DNA of 38,400 nt from Nocardia cyriacigeorgica (GTDB lineage Bacteria > Actinomycetota > Actinomycetes > Mycobacteriales > Mycobacteriaceae): contig NZ_JAAGVC010000047.1 of the NCBI RefSeq assembly GCF_010858045.1, forward strand, positions 1 through 38,400, written 5' to 3'. The translations under genes and the position numbers were made by a program. Below are positions 17,568 through 26,310 of the stretch, in pieces (position 1 is the first letter of the stretch; the number at the start of each line of letters is the position of its first letter). The notes below the pieces were generated by a model. That model searched no databases and was not told the origin of the DNA. It saw nothing but the letters and a program-made list of their open reading frames with translations.

Positions 17568-18388
17568 GCCAGGGCATCGCCGAGCACGCGCCGATCGGGG
17601 CCGCGGCGCCGAGTGTGCGCGACGAGGTTGCGGCGCTGCGAGTTCCACCGGGCCTGCAATGGAGCGCGTTGAGCGAGCGCGGCATCCGCGCCGCCATCCG
17701 TGAGGGCGATCTGATCCTCGGGTTCGCCTCGCCGCTGGTTTTCTTCGTCTGCTTCTATGTGCCGCTGCGCAAGTCGATGGAAGCCGTCGGCATCGATTAC
17801 GCGCAGTACCTGCTGCCGTTGATCGTGGTGCAGTCGATGTTCTTCACCTCGATGTTCGCCGGCGACCGGGCCGCGCGTGAGGTCGCGGGCGGGATGGGGA
17901 CTCGATTGCGGGCCATGCCGGTGCGGGCGTGGGTGCCGCCGTCGGCGCGGATGTCGGCGAATCTGGTGCGCGCGCTGTCGGCGCTGATCGGTGCGCTGGT
18001 GATCGGCACGATCTTCGGATTCCGGTTCCATGGTGTGGGACCGGCAGTGGTGTTCGTGGCGGTCGCGCTGGCGTTCGGCGCGGCACTGGTGGTGGCCGCC
18101 GATGCGCTCGGCACCTTCACCGCCAATCCCGAACTCGGCGCGACGGTGCTGTTCGCGCCGCAACTGCTGCTGGTGATGATGTCCACCGGTTTCGTTCCGG
18201 CGGAGGGTTTTCCCGGCTGGATCCAGCCGTTCGTCCGCAATCAGCCGGTCTCCCAGGTGACCGATGCGCTGCGCGGGCTGGCCGACGGCCGGTTCACCTC
18301 CGAGTTGACAGTGGCGAGCATCTGGATCGCGGGCATGCTGGTGTTCGCCGCGGTCGTGTCGGTGTGGGTGGAAAGGAAGCGCCGGTGA
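17564..18388 (+). CDS. ABC-2 type permease (DrrB/DrrC-like), first subunit
   Basis: This 274-residue membrane subunit should form the channel together with the next gene product and the upstream ATPase. After about 45 soluble residues come roughly six hydrophobic segments, starting with LILGFASPLVFFVCFYVPL and ending just before the basic C-terminus (ERKRR). The GFPGWIQPFVRNQPVSQVTDALRGL block near the C-terminus is typical of ABC-2 drug-exporter permeases. The start overlaps the stop of the small upstream frame (ATGA). The stop overlaps the GTG of the second permease (GTGA at 18385-18388), so stoichiometric expression is likely. Confidence 0.9.
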   Translation: MSQGIAEHAPIGAAAPSVRDEVAALRVPPGLQWSALSERGIRAAIREGDLILGFASPLVFFVCFYVPLRKSMEAVGIDYAQYLLPLIVVQSMFFTSMFAGDRAAREVAGGMGTRLRAMPVRAWVPPSARMSANLVRALSALIGALVIGTIFGFRFHGVGPAVVFVAVALAFGAALVVAADALGTFTANPELGATVLFAPQLLLVMMSTGFVPAEGFPGWIQPFVRNQPVSQVTDALRGLADGRFTSELTVASIWIAGMLVFAAVVSVWVERKRR

Positions 18389-19149
18389 ACGCGCTGATCG
18401 ATCAGAGCCTGGTGGAGACCGGGCGGCTGCTGCGCCGCTGGAGCCGTCAGCAGGAGGTGCTGACCAGCACGCTGGTGCTGCCGATCCTGTTGCTGCTCAT
18501 GTACAAACTGGTGCTCGGCAAAACCCTCGGCGCGGTGGGCGGGGTGGAACCGATCTACGGTTTCGTGCCGATGATCGCCGTCGCCGGCGCCATGTACGGC
18601 GCGATGGGCACCGGCATGTCGCTGTTCGGGGAGCGCGAAAGCGGGCTGCTGCGCCGCTTCTGGGTGCTGCCGGTGCATCGCGGCGCCGGACTCATCGGCC
18701 GCCTGCTCGCCGAATGCGTGCGCGCCCTCGCCGCCACCGTCGTGGTGATCGCGGTCGGCCTGCTGCTCGGCCTGCGCTTCCAGAACGGCTGGACCGGAGT
18801 GTTCGGCGTACTCGCGGTGCCGGTGATCGTGATCGCCGGGTTCACCCCGCTGGTCGTCATGGTCGGCGTCAGCCGCATCGGCGGCCAGGTCACCCAGATC
18901 TTCGCCATCGTCGTGCTCGTCGGCATGTTCTTCAACTCCGGCTTCGTCGCCGTGCAGAACTACCCCGGCTGGCTCCAGCCCATCGTCGCGGGCCAGCCCA
19001 TGAGCTGCGCCATCGAAGCCATGCGCGGCTTCCTCCTCGGCGGCCCGATAGCCACCCCGCTACTCCAGACCATCGCCTGGTCGGCCGGCCTGATCGTCGT
19101 CTTCGGCGGCCTCGCGGTGCGTGGGTACCGCAAGGCCGCCGAGAGCTGA
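18385..19149 (+). CDS. ABC-2 type permease (DrrB/DrrC-like), second subunit
   Basis: This is a paralogue of the preceding permease, 254 residues, with about six membrane segments beginning at LVLPILLLLMYKLVLG. It shares the family block YPGWLQPIVAGQPMSCAIEAMRG before the last helix. The GTG start lies in a 4-bp overlap with the upstream stop. It closes the exporter operon: the next gene is convergent and its stop codon is only 5 bp away, with no obvious hairpin between them. Two different permeases plus one ATPase is the DrrABC layout, used for hydrophobic drugs and, in mycobacteria, for lipids. Confidence 0.9.
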   Translation: MNALIDQSLVETGRLLRRWSRQQEVLTSTLVLPILLLLMYKLVLGKTLGAVGGVEPIYGFVPMIAVAGAMYGAMGTGMSLFGERESGLLRRFWVLPVHRGAGLIGRLLAECVRALAATVVVIAVGLLLGLRFQNGWTGVFGVLAVPVIVIAGFTPLVVMVGVSRIGGQVTQIFAIVVLVGMFFNSGFVAVQNYPGWLQPIVAGQPMSCAIEAMRGFLLGGPIATPLLQTIAWSAGLIVVFGGLAVRGYRKAAES

Positions 19150-19154
19150 GCCGA

Positions 19155-19535
19155 TTACCCGGCAACGCGCTCCAGCTTGCTGCCCGCGCGGATGCCGATC
19201 GACATGATGTCGCTCGGTTCGTCCAACGTCAGCCGGTGCCATCGACCCCTGGGGACGATGGTGGCGGTGCCCGCGGTGAGGTGGACGGTGGTTTCGGGTT
19301 CGCCGTCACGTTCCGGGCGCAGGTACAGGTGCAGCGAGCCGGAGAGGCAGCAGACCGCTTCCTCGGAGTCGGGGTGCATCTCCCAGTGGTCGGCGTGCAG
19401 GTCGGCGTCGGTCTCGACGTGGAAGACGCCGAGGTGCCAGCCGTCCGAGCCGCCGGCCATCCGGCGTTCGCCTTCGCTGACCTTGCCGTCGGGCTGGAAA
19501 TACAGGGCACGGGCGAACAGATCGATGGGGGTCAT
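19155..19535 (-). CDS. Small cupin-domain protein
   Basis: This 126-residue single-domain cupin has the first motif as HADHWEMHPDSEE (metal-binding His/Glu set) followed by CCLSGSLHLYL, and a later GRWHRL for the second motif. Cupins of this size may be enzymes, small-molecule binders or sensors; the substrate cannot be told. It lies 11 bp downstream of the MFS exporter on the same strand and is probably its operon partner under TetR control. I chose ATG 19535, which follows AAAGGA. An in-frame ATG at 19550 overlaps the MFS stop (ATGA) and would add five residues, so coupling is possible. Confidence 0.82.
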   Translation of the reverse strand: MTPIDLFARALYFQPDGKVSEGERRMAGGSDGWHLGVFHVETDADLHADHWEMHPDSEEAVCCLSGSLHLYLRPERDGEPETTVHLTAGTATIVPRGRWHRLTLDEPSDIMSIGIRAGSKLERVAG

Positions 19536-19546
19536 GGGGATTCCTT

Positions 19547-20974
19547 TCATCGGGTAGCCGGCGCGAGTTCGTCGCCGGAATCGGTGGCCGAGGCGCTGCT
19601 TTCGGCCGGGAGCAGGAGGGCGGCCACCGCGGCGGCCACGAGGAACAGCAGCGCGGCGGCGCCGAGGGCGAAGGCGTAGCCGCTGTTGAGAGCAGCCGGA
19701 TCGGATACGTCGGAGGTGCGGCTCGCGGCGAGCGTCGCCAGTGCGGCGACGCCCACGCTGCCGCCGAGCTGCCGAGAGCTGTTGAACACCCCCGACGCCA
19801 TGCCCGCCTCGCGTCCGGTGACGCCGATCGTCGCCGCGGTGGCCACCGGCGCCAGGCACAGGCCCATCCCGAAGCCCGAGACCACCGACGGCCCGAGCAC
19901 ATCGGCGACCACGCTGCCGTCGGGGCTGATCTGCGCGAACCAGAGGAACCCGAGCGCGGTGACCAGCCCGCCGAGAACGAGCCAGAACCGTGGCGACCGC
20001 CCGGATCGGGTCACCAGCACCGTGCCCGCGATGACGGTCACCGAGAACGGCACGAACGCGATCCCCGTGACGCCCGCGCTCAGGCCCAGCACCTGCTGCA
20101 TGTACAGCGACATCAGATAGAACGTCGCGAATTGCCCTGCCGCGGCGAGGAATACGAAGACGTTCGCACCGGCCACCCAGCGGTTGCCGAACAGGTCCAG
20201 CCGTACCAGCGGTGCGGCTGCGCGACGCTCGACCAGCAGGAACCCGGCGAACAGCACCGCACCCGCCGCGAGGGTGAGCCCGGTGACGGGGGACAGCCAG
20301 CCGTAATGCTCGGTGCGCACCACACCGACGACCAGCACACCGATGCCCGCGGTCGCCGTAACAGCCCCGAGGTAATCCAGCGGTTCGCGATCAGCCCGAC
20401 GCGCGTCCGGGGTGACCCCCGCCGCCACGGCCACCAGCGCCACCACCACGATCGGCACATTGATCAACATCACCCACCGCCAATCGGCGTACTCGGTGAG
20501 CAATCCGCCGAACAGTACGCCGCTCGCCCCGCCCGCCGCATTGACCGCGCTCCACACTCCGAGTGCCCGCAGCCTGGCGCGACCTTCCGGGAACGTGGTG
20601 GTGAGGGTGGCGAGCGCGGCAGGCGCCACCGCCGCTGCCGCGATGCCCTGCACTGCCCGCGCGGCCACCAACTGCCACGGCTCCTGCGCGAGTCCGCCTG
20701 CCGCCGAGGCCAGACCGAACACGATCAACCCGCCGGAGAAGATCCGCCGCCGCCCGAACAGATCGCAGGACTTGCCGCCGAGCAGCAGGAACCCGCCGAA
20801 GGTGAGCGCGTAGATATGCACCACCCACGACAGATCCAGCGGCGCGAACCCGAGATCGGTGCGGATCGAGGGCAGCGCGACATTCATCACCGCCATGTCA
20901 AGGGCGACCATGAACTGTGCGACCGCGACCGCGGTCAAGGCGGCGCCGGGCCGCCCACGTCTGTTTTTATACAC
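19547..20974 (-). CDS. DHA2-family MFS multidrug exporter (EmrB/QacA-like)
   Basis: This 475-residue protein has about 14 predicted membrane segments. The first contains the DHA2 acidic residue (VALDMAVMNVALP), and motif A is present after helix 2 (GGKSCDLFGRRR). The family exports toxic hydrophobic compounds using the proton gradient. The GTG at 20974 gives the longest frame, but it lies inside a perfect operator-like palindrome that may also hold the -10 element and has no ribosome-binding site. Either the mRNA is leaderless or translation begins further in, for example at TTG 20938, just before the first helix. The gene is divergent from a tetR gene and followed by a cupin, the usual arrangement of a self-regulated efflux unit. 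Confidence 0.88.
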   Translation of the reverse strand: MYKNRRGRPGAALTAVAVAQFMVALDMAVMNVALPSIRTDLGFAPLDLSWVVHIYALTFGGFLLLGGKSCDLFGRRRIFSGGLIVFGLASAAGGLAQEPWQLVAARAVQGIAAAAVAPAALATLTTTFPEGRARLRALGVWSAVNAAGGASGVLFGGLLTEYADWRWVMLINVPIVVVALVAVAAGVTPDARRADREPLDYLGAVTATAGIGVLVVGVVRTEHYGWLSPVTGLTLAAGAVLFAGFLLVERRAAAPLVRLDLFGNRWVAGANVFVFLAAAGQFATFYLMSLYMQQVLGLSAGVTGIAFVPFSVTVIAGTVLVTRSGRSPRFWLVLGGLVTALGFLWFAQISPDGSVVADVLGPSVVSGFGMGLCLAPVATAATIGVTGREAGMASGVFNSSRQLGGSVGVAALATLAASRTSDVSDPAALNSGYAFALGAAALLFLVAAAVAALLLPAESSASATDSGDELAPATR

Positions 20975-20984
20975 GTATAAAAAC
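20963..20984. promoter_or_regulatory. TetR operator palindrome between MFS and tetR genes
   Basis: Perfect 10-bp arms, GTTTTTATAC (20963-20972) and GTATAAAAAC (20975-20984), flank a 2-bp AC centre. In this GC-rich DNA such an AT-rich palindrome stands out. It lies between divergent exporter and tetR genes and covers likely -10 elements of both, so it is very probably the repressor's site. Confidence 0.85.
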
Positions 20985-21042
20985 TAACCGCAGCCGACGA
21001 TGCTGTCCACACCTACGCCTGTGGATAGGCCAGGATGGGGGC

Positions 21043-21714
21043 ATGCCGAAGCCGTCGTCACCCGCCGCTCGCACCGGCCGTCCACCGAGAATCTCCAGGC
21101 AGGACATCGTCACGGCCGCCACCGCGATCATCGATACCGACGGCGTCGAGAAGCTCACCATGCGCAGGCTCGCCACCGAACTCGGCTGCACCGCCATGGC
21201 GCTCTACCACCACGTGCGCGATAAGGAAGAGCTGCTGCGGCTGCTGCTCAACGACTACGCCGACCGGGTGCAATGGCCGCCACTACCCGACGATCCCCGC
21301 GAGCGCATCATCGTGGCCGCGACCGCCATGCGAGATGTGCTCGCCGCGCGGCCGTGGATCGTCGAGATCCTCGCCGCCGACGACCTGCTCGGCGTCTCCG
21401 CACTCTGGGTGGCCGAAAGCATCGTCGCCGGCGCCATGGACTGCGGTTTGTCCGCGGATGAGGCGGTGCACGCCTACCGCGCGATCTGGCACTACACCGC
21501 AGGCGAGATCATCATCCGCACCCGCTCGGCCGCCCGAGCTGCCGAAGACCGCCCGACCTACCGGGAACAGATCTTCACCGATCTCGACCCGCGGGCGTTA
21601 CCGCGCTTGGCCGAGCTCGGCCCGCGATTCCTGGTGGCGGCGGCCGAGGACACCTATGCGCAGGGTCTGGATGCCCTGGTCAACGGGCTGCTGCTGGATC
21701 GGCGCACGCGCTGA
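21043..21714 (+). CDS. TetR-family transcriptional repressor
   Basis: This 223-residue regulator has an N-terminal helix-turn-helix (about residues 20-68) with the TetR signature LTMRRLATELGCTAMALYHHV. The rest is a mostly helical ligand-binding domain of the TetR_C type (ERIIVAATAMRDVLAARPW). It should repress the divergent MFS-cupin unit and itself through the palindrome at 20963-20984, and release on binding a drug or metabolite. I chose ATG 21043 because an AGGA/GGGG stretch precedes it; the frame is open further upstream but lies across the operator and promoter. Confidence 0.88.
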   Translation: MPKPSSPAARTGRPPRISRQDIVTAATAIIDTDGVEKLTMRRLATELGCTAMALYHHVRDKEELLRLLLNDYADRVQWPPLPDDPRERIIVAATAMRDVLAARPWIVEILAADDLLGVSALWVAESIVAGAMDCGLSADEAVHAYRAIWHYTAGEIIIRTRSAARAAEDRPTYREQIFTDLDPRALPRLAELGPRFLVAAAEDTYAQGLDALVNGLLLDRRTR

Positions 21715-21816
21715 ATCCGCCGGGTCCGCGCATCGCGGCGCGGGTGTGGTGGCGGCGATGCCGCACACGGCGCGACTGATGCGACCACTGCCGCAGTCGT
21801 GTCGCGCCTGATCGGA

Positions 21817-21851
21817 GACGTCCGCGCCCCATGCGCGGAGGCGCGGACGTC
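21817..21851. terminator. Bidirectional terminator between tetR and the M13 peptidase gene
   Basis: GACGTCCGCGCC (21817-21828) pairs perfectly with GGCGCGGACGTC (21840-21851) across an 11-nt loop. It lies between two convergent genes, 13 bp past the peptidase stop on the minus strand. Confidence 0.8.
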
Positions 21852-21863
21852 GAGCCCGAGAAC

Positions 21864-23906
21864 TCACAGGGTGACGCGCTGCTCCTTCGGCAGGAACAGC
21901 TTGTCGCCCTCCTTCACCCCGAACGTCGTGTAGAACTCCTCGATATTGCGCACCACCTGATTGGCGCGGAACTCGTTGGGGGAGTGGGTATCGGTGGCCA
22001 GCAGCCGCTCGGTGACCTCACGGGTCTGCTTGTCGCGCCAGCCGCGCGCCCAGGACAAGAACATCGTGTGATAGTCGGGAGCGTCCACGCCACGGCGCTT
22101 TTCGGCGATCCGGTACGCGGCCAGCGCGATCAGCAGCCCGCGCAGGTCGGCCAGGTTCTCGCCGACGGTGAGTTCGCCGTTGACGTGCTGTTCCGGATCG
22201 AGACCCTCGGGGACGAGCACGTTGTACTGCTCGATCAGCTGCTGGGTCTTGGCGTCGAAGGCGGCGCGGTCGGCCTCGGTCCACCAATCGCGGCGGTTGC
22301 CGTCACCGTCGAACTTCGAGCCCTGATCGTCGAAGCCGTGGCCGATCTCGTGGCCGATGGTCGCACCGACCGCGCCGTAGTTCACCGCGGCTTCGGCATC
22401 CTTGTCGAAGAACGGCGGCTGCAAATACGCGGCCGGGAAAGCGATCTCATTGGTGGCGGCCATGTAGTAGGCGTTCACCGTCTGCGGCGACATCGCCCAT
22501 TCGGAATCGTCGACCTTGGTGCCCAGCCGGTCGAAGGAACGCTTGACCTCGAAATCGTTGACGGCGCGCAGGGATTCGATGAGCTTGCCGCGGGTGATCG
22601 TCAGTCCCGAGTAATCGACCCACTTGTCCGGATAGCCGATCTTGGTGTTGATCTTGTCCAGCTTCTCGATCGAGGCCTTCCTGGTCTCCGGCGACATCCA
22701 CGAGGAGTTGGTGAAGTTCTCCCGGTAGGCGGCGAACAAATCGTCGACCATCTCCATGGCGCGCTCTTTGGCCTCCGGCGGGAAATGCTTGTCCACATAC
22801 AGTTTTCCGAGCTGTTCGCCCAGATTCGAATCCACCGTGCCGACCGCGGATTTCCACAGCTCGGGCCGCTGCTGCAACCCGGCCATCAGCCGTCCGTTGA
22901 AATCGAAATTGGCGTCGGCGAACGCCTTGGGCAGGAACCGCGCGTACTGCCGCAGCAGGGTGAGCTTCAGATAATCGCGCCACATCGCGATATCGGTCTC
23001 GGCCCAGATCTTGCCCGCCTCGGTGACGAACGACGGCTGATTCACCACGATCTCGGCGAACAGGTCCTTGTCGCGCTCGGTGGTCGCGTCAAGCCACGGG
23101 TCCCAGTCGAACTGCGGCGCCAGCGCTTTGGTGGCATCCCAGCTCATCCGGTTGTAGGTGGCGTCGGTGTCGCGATTGCGCACATTGTCCCAGTGCGCGG
23201 CCGCGATCCGGGTCTCCAGATCGAGGTTGCGCTGCGCCAGCCCCGCCGGATCGGGCAGGCCAGCGGCGGCGGCAAGGCGCTCGTTGAAGGTCCGGTAACC
23301 GGCCAGCTGCTCGGCGTACTCGGGCTTGCGGTAGTACTGCTCGCTCAGCCCGATACCGGACTGGCCGATCGACGGGATATAGGCCTCGGAATTCTTCCGG
23401 TCGATACTGACGCCCAGCCCGATCAGGCCGCCGATCGGCAGCGCGCCCATCACTCCGGCCAGCTCCGCCTTCGTCTTCGCCCCATCGATCTCGGCGAACA
23501 TCGGCTCGAGCGGAGTGAGCCCCAGCTGCTCGATCTCGTCGAGGTTCATCCTCGCGTCGTACAGATCCCGGATCTGCTGCGCCTCCGAACCCGGCTCCGG
23601 ATCGGAAATGGACTCGATGATCTCGCGCAACTGCTGTTCGGTGCGATCATTGGCCTCACTGATCGCGCCGTAGGCGACCTTGTCCGGCGGCAGCTGGTAC
23701 TCGCGCAGCCACTTACCGTTGACGTGCCGGTACAGATCGTCCTGCGGCCGGATCGCCGGATCGGAACCGGTCATATCGACCTGCTTCAACGGCTGTGCGG
23801 TCTCGTCGTCCGAACACGACGCCAGCAGCGCCGCCGCAGGCACCACCCCGAGAGCGACCAAGAACGCGCGGCGGTCCAACAGGAACGGACGACCCGACGA
23901 TGTCAC
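21864..23906 (-). CDS. M13-family (PepO/neprilysin-like) zinc metallopeptidase, Tat lipoprotein
   Basis: This 680-residue peptidase should cleave small peptides outside the cytoplasm. The zinc site is HEIGH (H519-H523), with the third ligand Glu583 in GENLAD; the family's substrate-binding NAYY motif is also present. The N-terminus carries a twin-arginine motif (DRRAFL, R12-R13), a hydrophobic stretch and a lipobox LASC with Cys31, so it is predicted to be folded, exported by Tat and lipid-anchored. Mycobacterial Zmp1 of the same family lacks such a signal. The GTG start at 23906 follows AGAGGAAG. It is monocistronic, with a strong hairpin after the stop. The physiological peptide substrate is unknown. 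Confidence 0.92.
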   Translation of the reverse strand: MTSSGRPFLLDRRAFLVALGVVPAAALLASCSDDETAQPLKQVDMTGSDPAIRPQDDLYRHVNGKWLREYQLPPDKVAYGAISEANDRTEQQLREIIESISDPEPGSEAQQIRDLYDARMNLDEIEQLGLTPLEPMFAEIDGAKTKAELAGVMGALPIGGLIGLGVSIDRKNSEAYIPSIGQSGIGLSEQYYRKPEYAEQLAGYRTFNERLAAAAGLPDPAGLAQRNLDLETRIAAAHWDNVRNRDTDATYNRMSWDATKALAPQFDWDPWLDATTERDKDLFAEIVVNQPSFVTEAGKIWAETDIAMWRDYLKLTLLRQYARFLPKAFADANFDFNGRLMAGLQQRPELWKSAVGTVDSNLGEQLGKLYVDKHFPPEAKERAMEMVDDLFAAYRENFTNSSWMSPETRKASIEKLDKINTKIGYPDKWVDYSGLTITRGKLIESLRAVNDFEVKRSFDRLGTKVDDSEWAMSPQTVNAYYMAATNEIAFPAAYLQPPFFDKDAEAAVNYGAVGATIGHEIGHGFDDQGSKFDGDGNRRDWWTEADRAAFDAKTQQLIEQYNVLVPEGLDPEQHVNGELTVGENLADLRGLLIALAAYRIAEKRRGVDAPDYHTMFLSWARGWRDKQTREVTERLLATDTHSPNEFRANQVVRNIEEFYTTFGVKEGDKLFLPKEQRVTL

Positions 23907-24029
23907 AAAGCTTCCTCTCCCCGATCACAGACGCTGAGCCGGTACGCATGGTGCACCGACGTACCGGCCCGAACGAGGCTACCGGCGCATCGGCATCGGG
24001 TCGATCGCTGGCGTCCGCCGGAAATGCCT

Positions 24030-24060
24030 GCGGCCCGCGCTCCTACCGAACGCGGGCCGC
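24030..24060 (-). terminator. Terminator of the second MFS gene
   Basis: GCGGCCCGCG (24030-24039) pairs with CGCGGGCCGC (24051-24060) across an 11-nt loop. It lies 8 bp after the minus-strand MFS stop and before the peptidase promoter region. There is no T tract, as is usual in actinomycetes. Confidence 0.65.
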
Positions 24061-24068
24061 CGCCGAGG

Positions 24069-25676
24069 TCACATGAGGCTTGCCGGATCCACCACCTTCG
24101 CCCGCTGCGGCAGGAAGGTGAGCGCCACCACCGCGCCGAAGATGCCGATGACGGTGCACAGCCACAGCATCGACGAGATGCTGTCGATGAACGCGCCGGT
24201 TACCGAAGCGGCCAGCTCCGCTGAACCGGTCTGGTGCGCCACGGCCATGCCGTTGGCGGCGCTGGCTTGTACGGTTTCCGCGGCTGCCGCGGGCAGATCG
24301 CCGGTGTCGACCGAGTTGCGGTACACGGCGTTGACGATGGTGCCGAGCAAGGCGATGCCGACTGTGCCGCCCACCTGACGCATGGCCTGGATCAGCGAGG
24401 AACCCGAGCCGGCTCGGTCCGGATCCAGTTCGCCGATTGCGGCGTTCATCGCCGACGGCATGCCGAATCCGGCACCGACGCCGGCGATCGTGATCCAGGT
24501 GGCGACGTAGCCGTACCCCGATTCGGCATCGGTCATCGCTCCCATGCCGAGTCCAGCGGCCAGGATCAGGAACCCGATCGTGACCGTGACTCGGGTGCCC
24601 GCCGCGGAATCGACCGGGGTGGCGAACTTGGCCCCGATCACCATGCCGCCGATGAACGGCAGCAGCTTCAGGCCGGTTCCGAGCGCATCGGCGCCCTGAA
24701 TGGCCTGGAAGTACTGCGGCATCGTGAACAACAGGCCGAACATCGCAAACACCGCGATGGTGATGAGCATGGTTCCCCAGAAGAACGAGCGCGAGCGCAG
24801 CAGTGCCAGATCCACCAGCGGGGTCGGCCGCCCGAGTTTGCCGAACCGGCCCTCCACCACGCCGAACACACACAGCAGCACCGCGGCCGCGACCATGAAC
24901 ACCACGGCCAAGGCATCGCCCCAGCCACGTTCACCGGCCAGGGTCACGCCGTACACCAAAGCCGCGAGCGCGGCCGAGGAGATGACGATGCCCGCGTAGT
25001 CGATCGACGGTCGCACCGAGCTCCGCGACTCCGGAATCAGCACGAGCACGGCCGCTACGGCCACGACGGCGACCGGGACATTGATCCAGAAGATCGACGA
25101 CCATGAGAAATGGTCCAGCAGAAGGCCTCCGACGATCGGGCCGAGCGGCAACCCGATGCTGTTGGAGACGACGAAGAAGTTGATCGCCTTCTTGCGTTCG
25201 GCCTCATCCGGGAACAGCACCGCGATCAGCGACATCACCACGGGCACGAGTAGTGCCGCACCGATGCCGAGGAAAGCGCGCGCCGCGATCAACTGATTCG
25301 CGCTGTTCGCCAGCGCGCACACCACAGAGCCGGCACCGAACAGCACCAGCGCGATCGCCAGCACTGCCTTCCGGCCGAAGCGATCGCCGAGCAGTCCAGC
25401 GGGCAGCAGGAGCACCGCGAGCACCAGGTTGTAGGAGTTCGCGATCCATTGCAGTTGTTCGGTCGATGCGCCCAGATCGACCGACAACGTCGGCAGCGCG
25501 ACGTTGAGCACGGTCGTATCCAGGCCGACCACCAGAACAGCAAGACAGAGGGCGGCCAGCACGCCGAAGCGGCGGCCGCCCGACAGATCGGACGCGCCGC
25601 TGTGATCGGTTGACGGGAAATCGGGGAGGTGGGGCTGTGCCGGTACCGCGCCGGCTGCCCGGGGTTCGGAGGTCAT
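24069..25676 (-). CDS. DHA2-family MFS exporter, second copy
   Basis: This 535-residue exporter has a soluble N-terminus of ~35 residues and about 14 membrane segments. It has the acidic residue in helix 1 (VGLDTTVLNVALP), motif A (GDRFGRKA) and the antiporter motif C in helix 5 (SNSIGLPLGPIVGG). It is only distantly similar to the MFS protein at 19547-20974 and has a different regulator, so the two are not a recent duplication. The ATG at 25676 lies beside an AT-rich divergent promoter shared with a GbsR/MarR-type gene. The substrate is unknown; efflux of a drug or metabolite is the family role. Confidence 0.9.
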   Translation of the reverse strand: MTSEPRAAGAVPAQPHLPDFPSTDHSGASDLSGGRRFGVLAALCLAVLVVGLDTTVLNVALPTLSVDLGASTEQLQWIANSYNLVLAVLLLPAGLLGDRFGRKAVLAIALVLFGAGSVVCALANSANQLIAARAFLGIGAALLVPVVMSLIAVLFPDEAERKKAINFFVVSNSIGLPLGPIVGGLLLDHFSWSSIFWINVPVAVVAVAAVLVLIPESRSSVRPSIDYAGIVISSAALAALVYGVTLAGERGWGDALAVVFMVAAAVLLCVFGVVEGRFGKLGRPTPLVDLALLRSRSFFWGTMLITIAVFAMFGLLFTMPQYFQAIQGADALGTGLKLLPFIGGMVIGAKFATPVDSAAGTRVTVTIGFLILAAGLGMGAMTDAESGYGYVATWITIAGVGAGFGMPSAMNAAIGELDPDRAGSGSSLIQAMRQVGGTVGIALLGTIVNAVYRNSVDTGDLPAAAAETVQASAANGMAVAHQTGSAELAASVTGAFIDSISSMLWLCTVIGIFGAVVALTFLPQRAKVVDPASLM

Positions 25677-25743
25677 GAATAAATATTATTATGTACTTCT
25701 GATAGTTGCAATAGTGATGATTTTGCTGCGGTATTGTGGTGCC
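25677..25743. promoter_or_regulatory. AT-rich divergent promoter region
   Basis: This 67-bp gap is strikingly AT-rich against its surroundings (AATAAATATTATTATG near 25679) and separates the divergent MFS and MarR-type genes. It should contain both promoters and the regulator's site, although I find no perfect palindrome. Confidence 0.6.
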
Positions 25744-26238
25744 ATGGCAGCGCCGACACCGATTTCCGTGGACTCCGAACGCGAGCGGGCCTTCGTCGAG
25801 CGGCTCGGTGGAGCGATGGCCGGAGCCGGGGTGCCTCCGATGGCCGCACGCGTGCTCGCGCGCATGCTGATCAGCGAATCCGGGGTGATGACCTCCGCCG
25901 AGCTCGCCGACGCGCTCGAGGCCAGTCAGCCCTCGATATCCGGTGCGGTCCGATTCCTCACCCAGATCGGGTTCATCACCCGCGAACGCGTTCCGCGCAC
26001 CCGCAAAGACCGCTACCGCATCCGCGACGACGTCTGGGAAACCGTGCTGACCTTGCGCAACGATTCGGTCGACGGATGGAAGGCCGCCCTGGAAGAAGGA
26101 GTCGAAGTCGCAGGCCCGGATACCGAGGCGGGTCAGCGCATGGCCGAGGCGGTGGAGTTCTTCGAATTCATCCAAGAAGACATGCGGCAGATGTTGCAAC
26201 GCTGGCGTGAGCACAAGCAGCGGCGCCGTTCGGGCTGA
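25744..26238 (+). CDS. GbsR/MarR-family winged-helix regulator
   Basis: This 164-residue protein has a winged helix from about residue 40 to 95 (MTSAELADALEASQPSISGA, then a basic wing RVPRTRKDRY) and a helical C-terminus that probably dimerises. It resembles the GbsR/MarR-type regulators that sit beside MFS exporters in actinomycetes, so it likely controls the divergent exporter gene in response to a compound. I chose ATG 25744, which gives a normal N-terminus; the longer frame runs across the AT-rich promoter and would add an implausible hydrophobic leader. No strong ribosome-binding site is seen. Confidence 0.82.
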   Translation: MAAPTPISVDSERERAFVERLGGAMAGAGVPPMAARVLARMLISESGVMTSAELADALEASQPSISGAVRFLTQIGFITRERVPRTRKDRYRIRDDVWETVLTLRNDSVDGWKAALEEGVEVAGPDTEAGQRMAEAVEFFEFIQEDMRQMLQRWREHKQRRRSG

Positions 26239-26245
26239 CCGCCCC

Positions 26246-26310
26246 CGATTTGGGGCCGACCTGGGCAAACCCTTACACTAGACCGGTTGCCTGCGGCAGC
26301 TGTGCCCGCA
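26246..26310 (+). repeat. Promoter module copy 1 (upstream of rplN)
   Basis: About 65 bp here are clearly related to 28413-28477 upstream of rpsH. Shared blocks are CGATTTGG, TACACTAGA, CGGTTGCCTG and CTGTGCCCGCA, in the same order and spacing to within 1 nt. Confidence 0.85.
26250..26279 (+). promoter_or_regulatory. rplN promoter
   Basis: A -35-like TTGGGG (26250-26255) and a -10-like TACACT (26274-26279) are separated by 18 bp. They lie 170 bp before rplN, leaving a leader of about 160 nt that could carry translational control. The same elements recur before rpsH. Confidence 0.7.

Noticed and set aside
21831..24224. A 797-codon plus-strand frame
   Set aside because: It mirrors the M13 peptidase gene, whose zinc site and signal peptide are unmistakable on the other strand.
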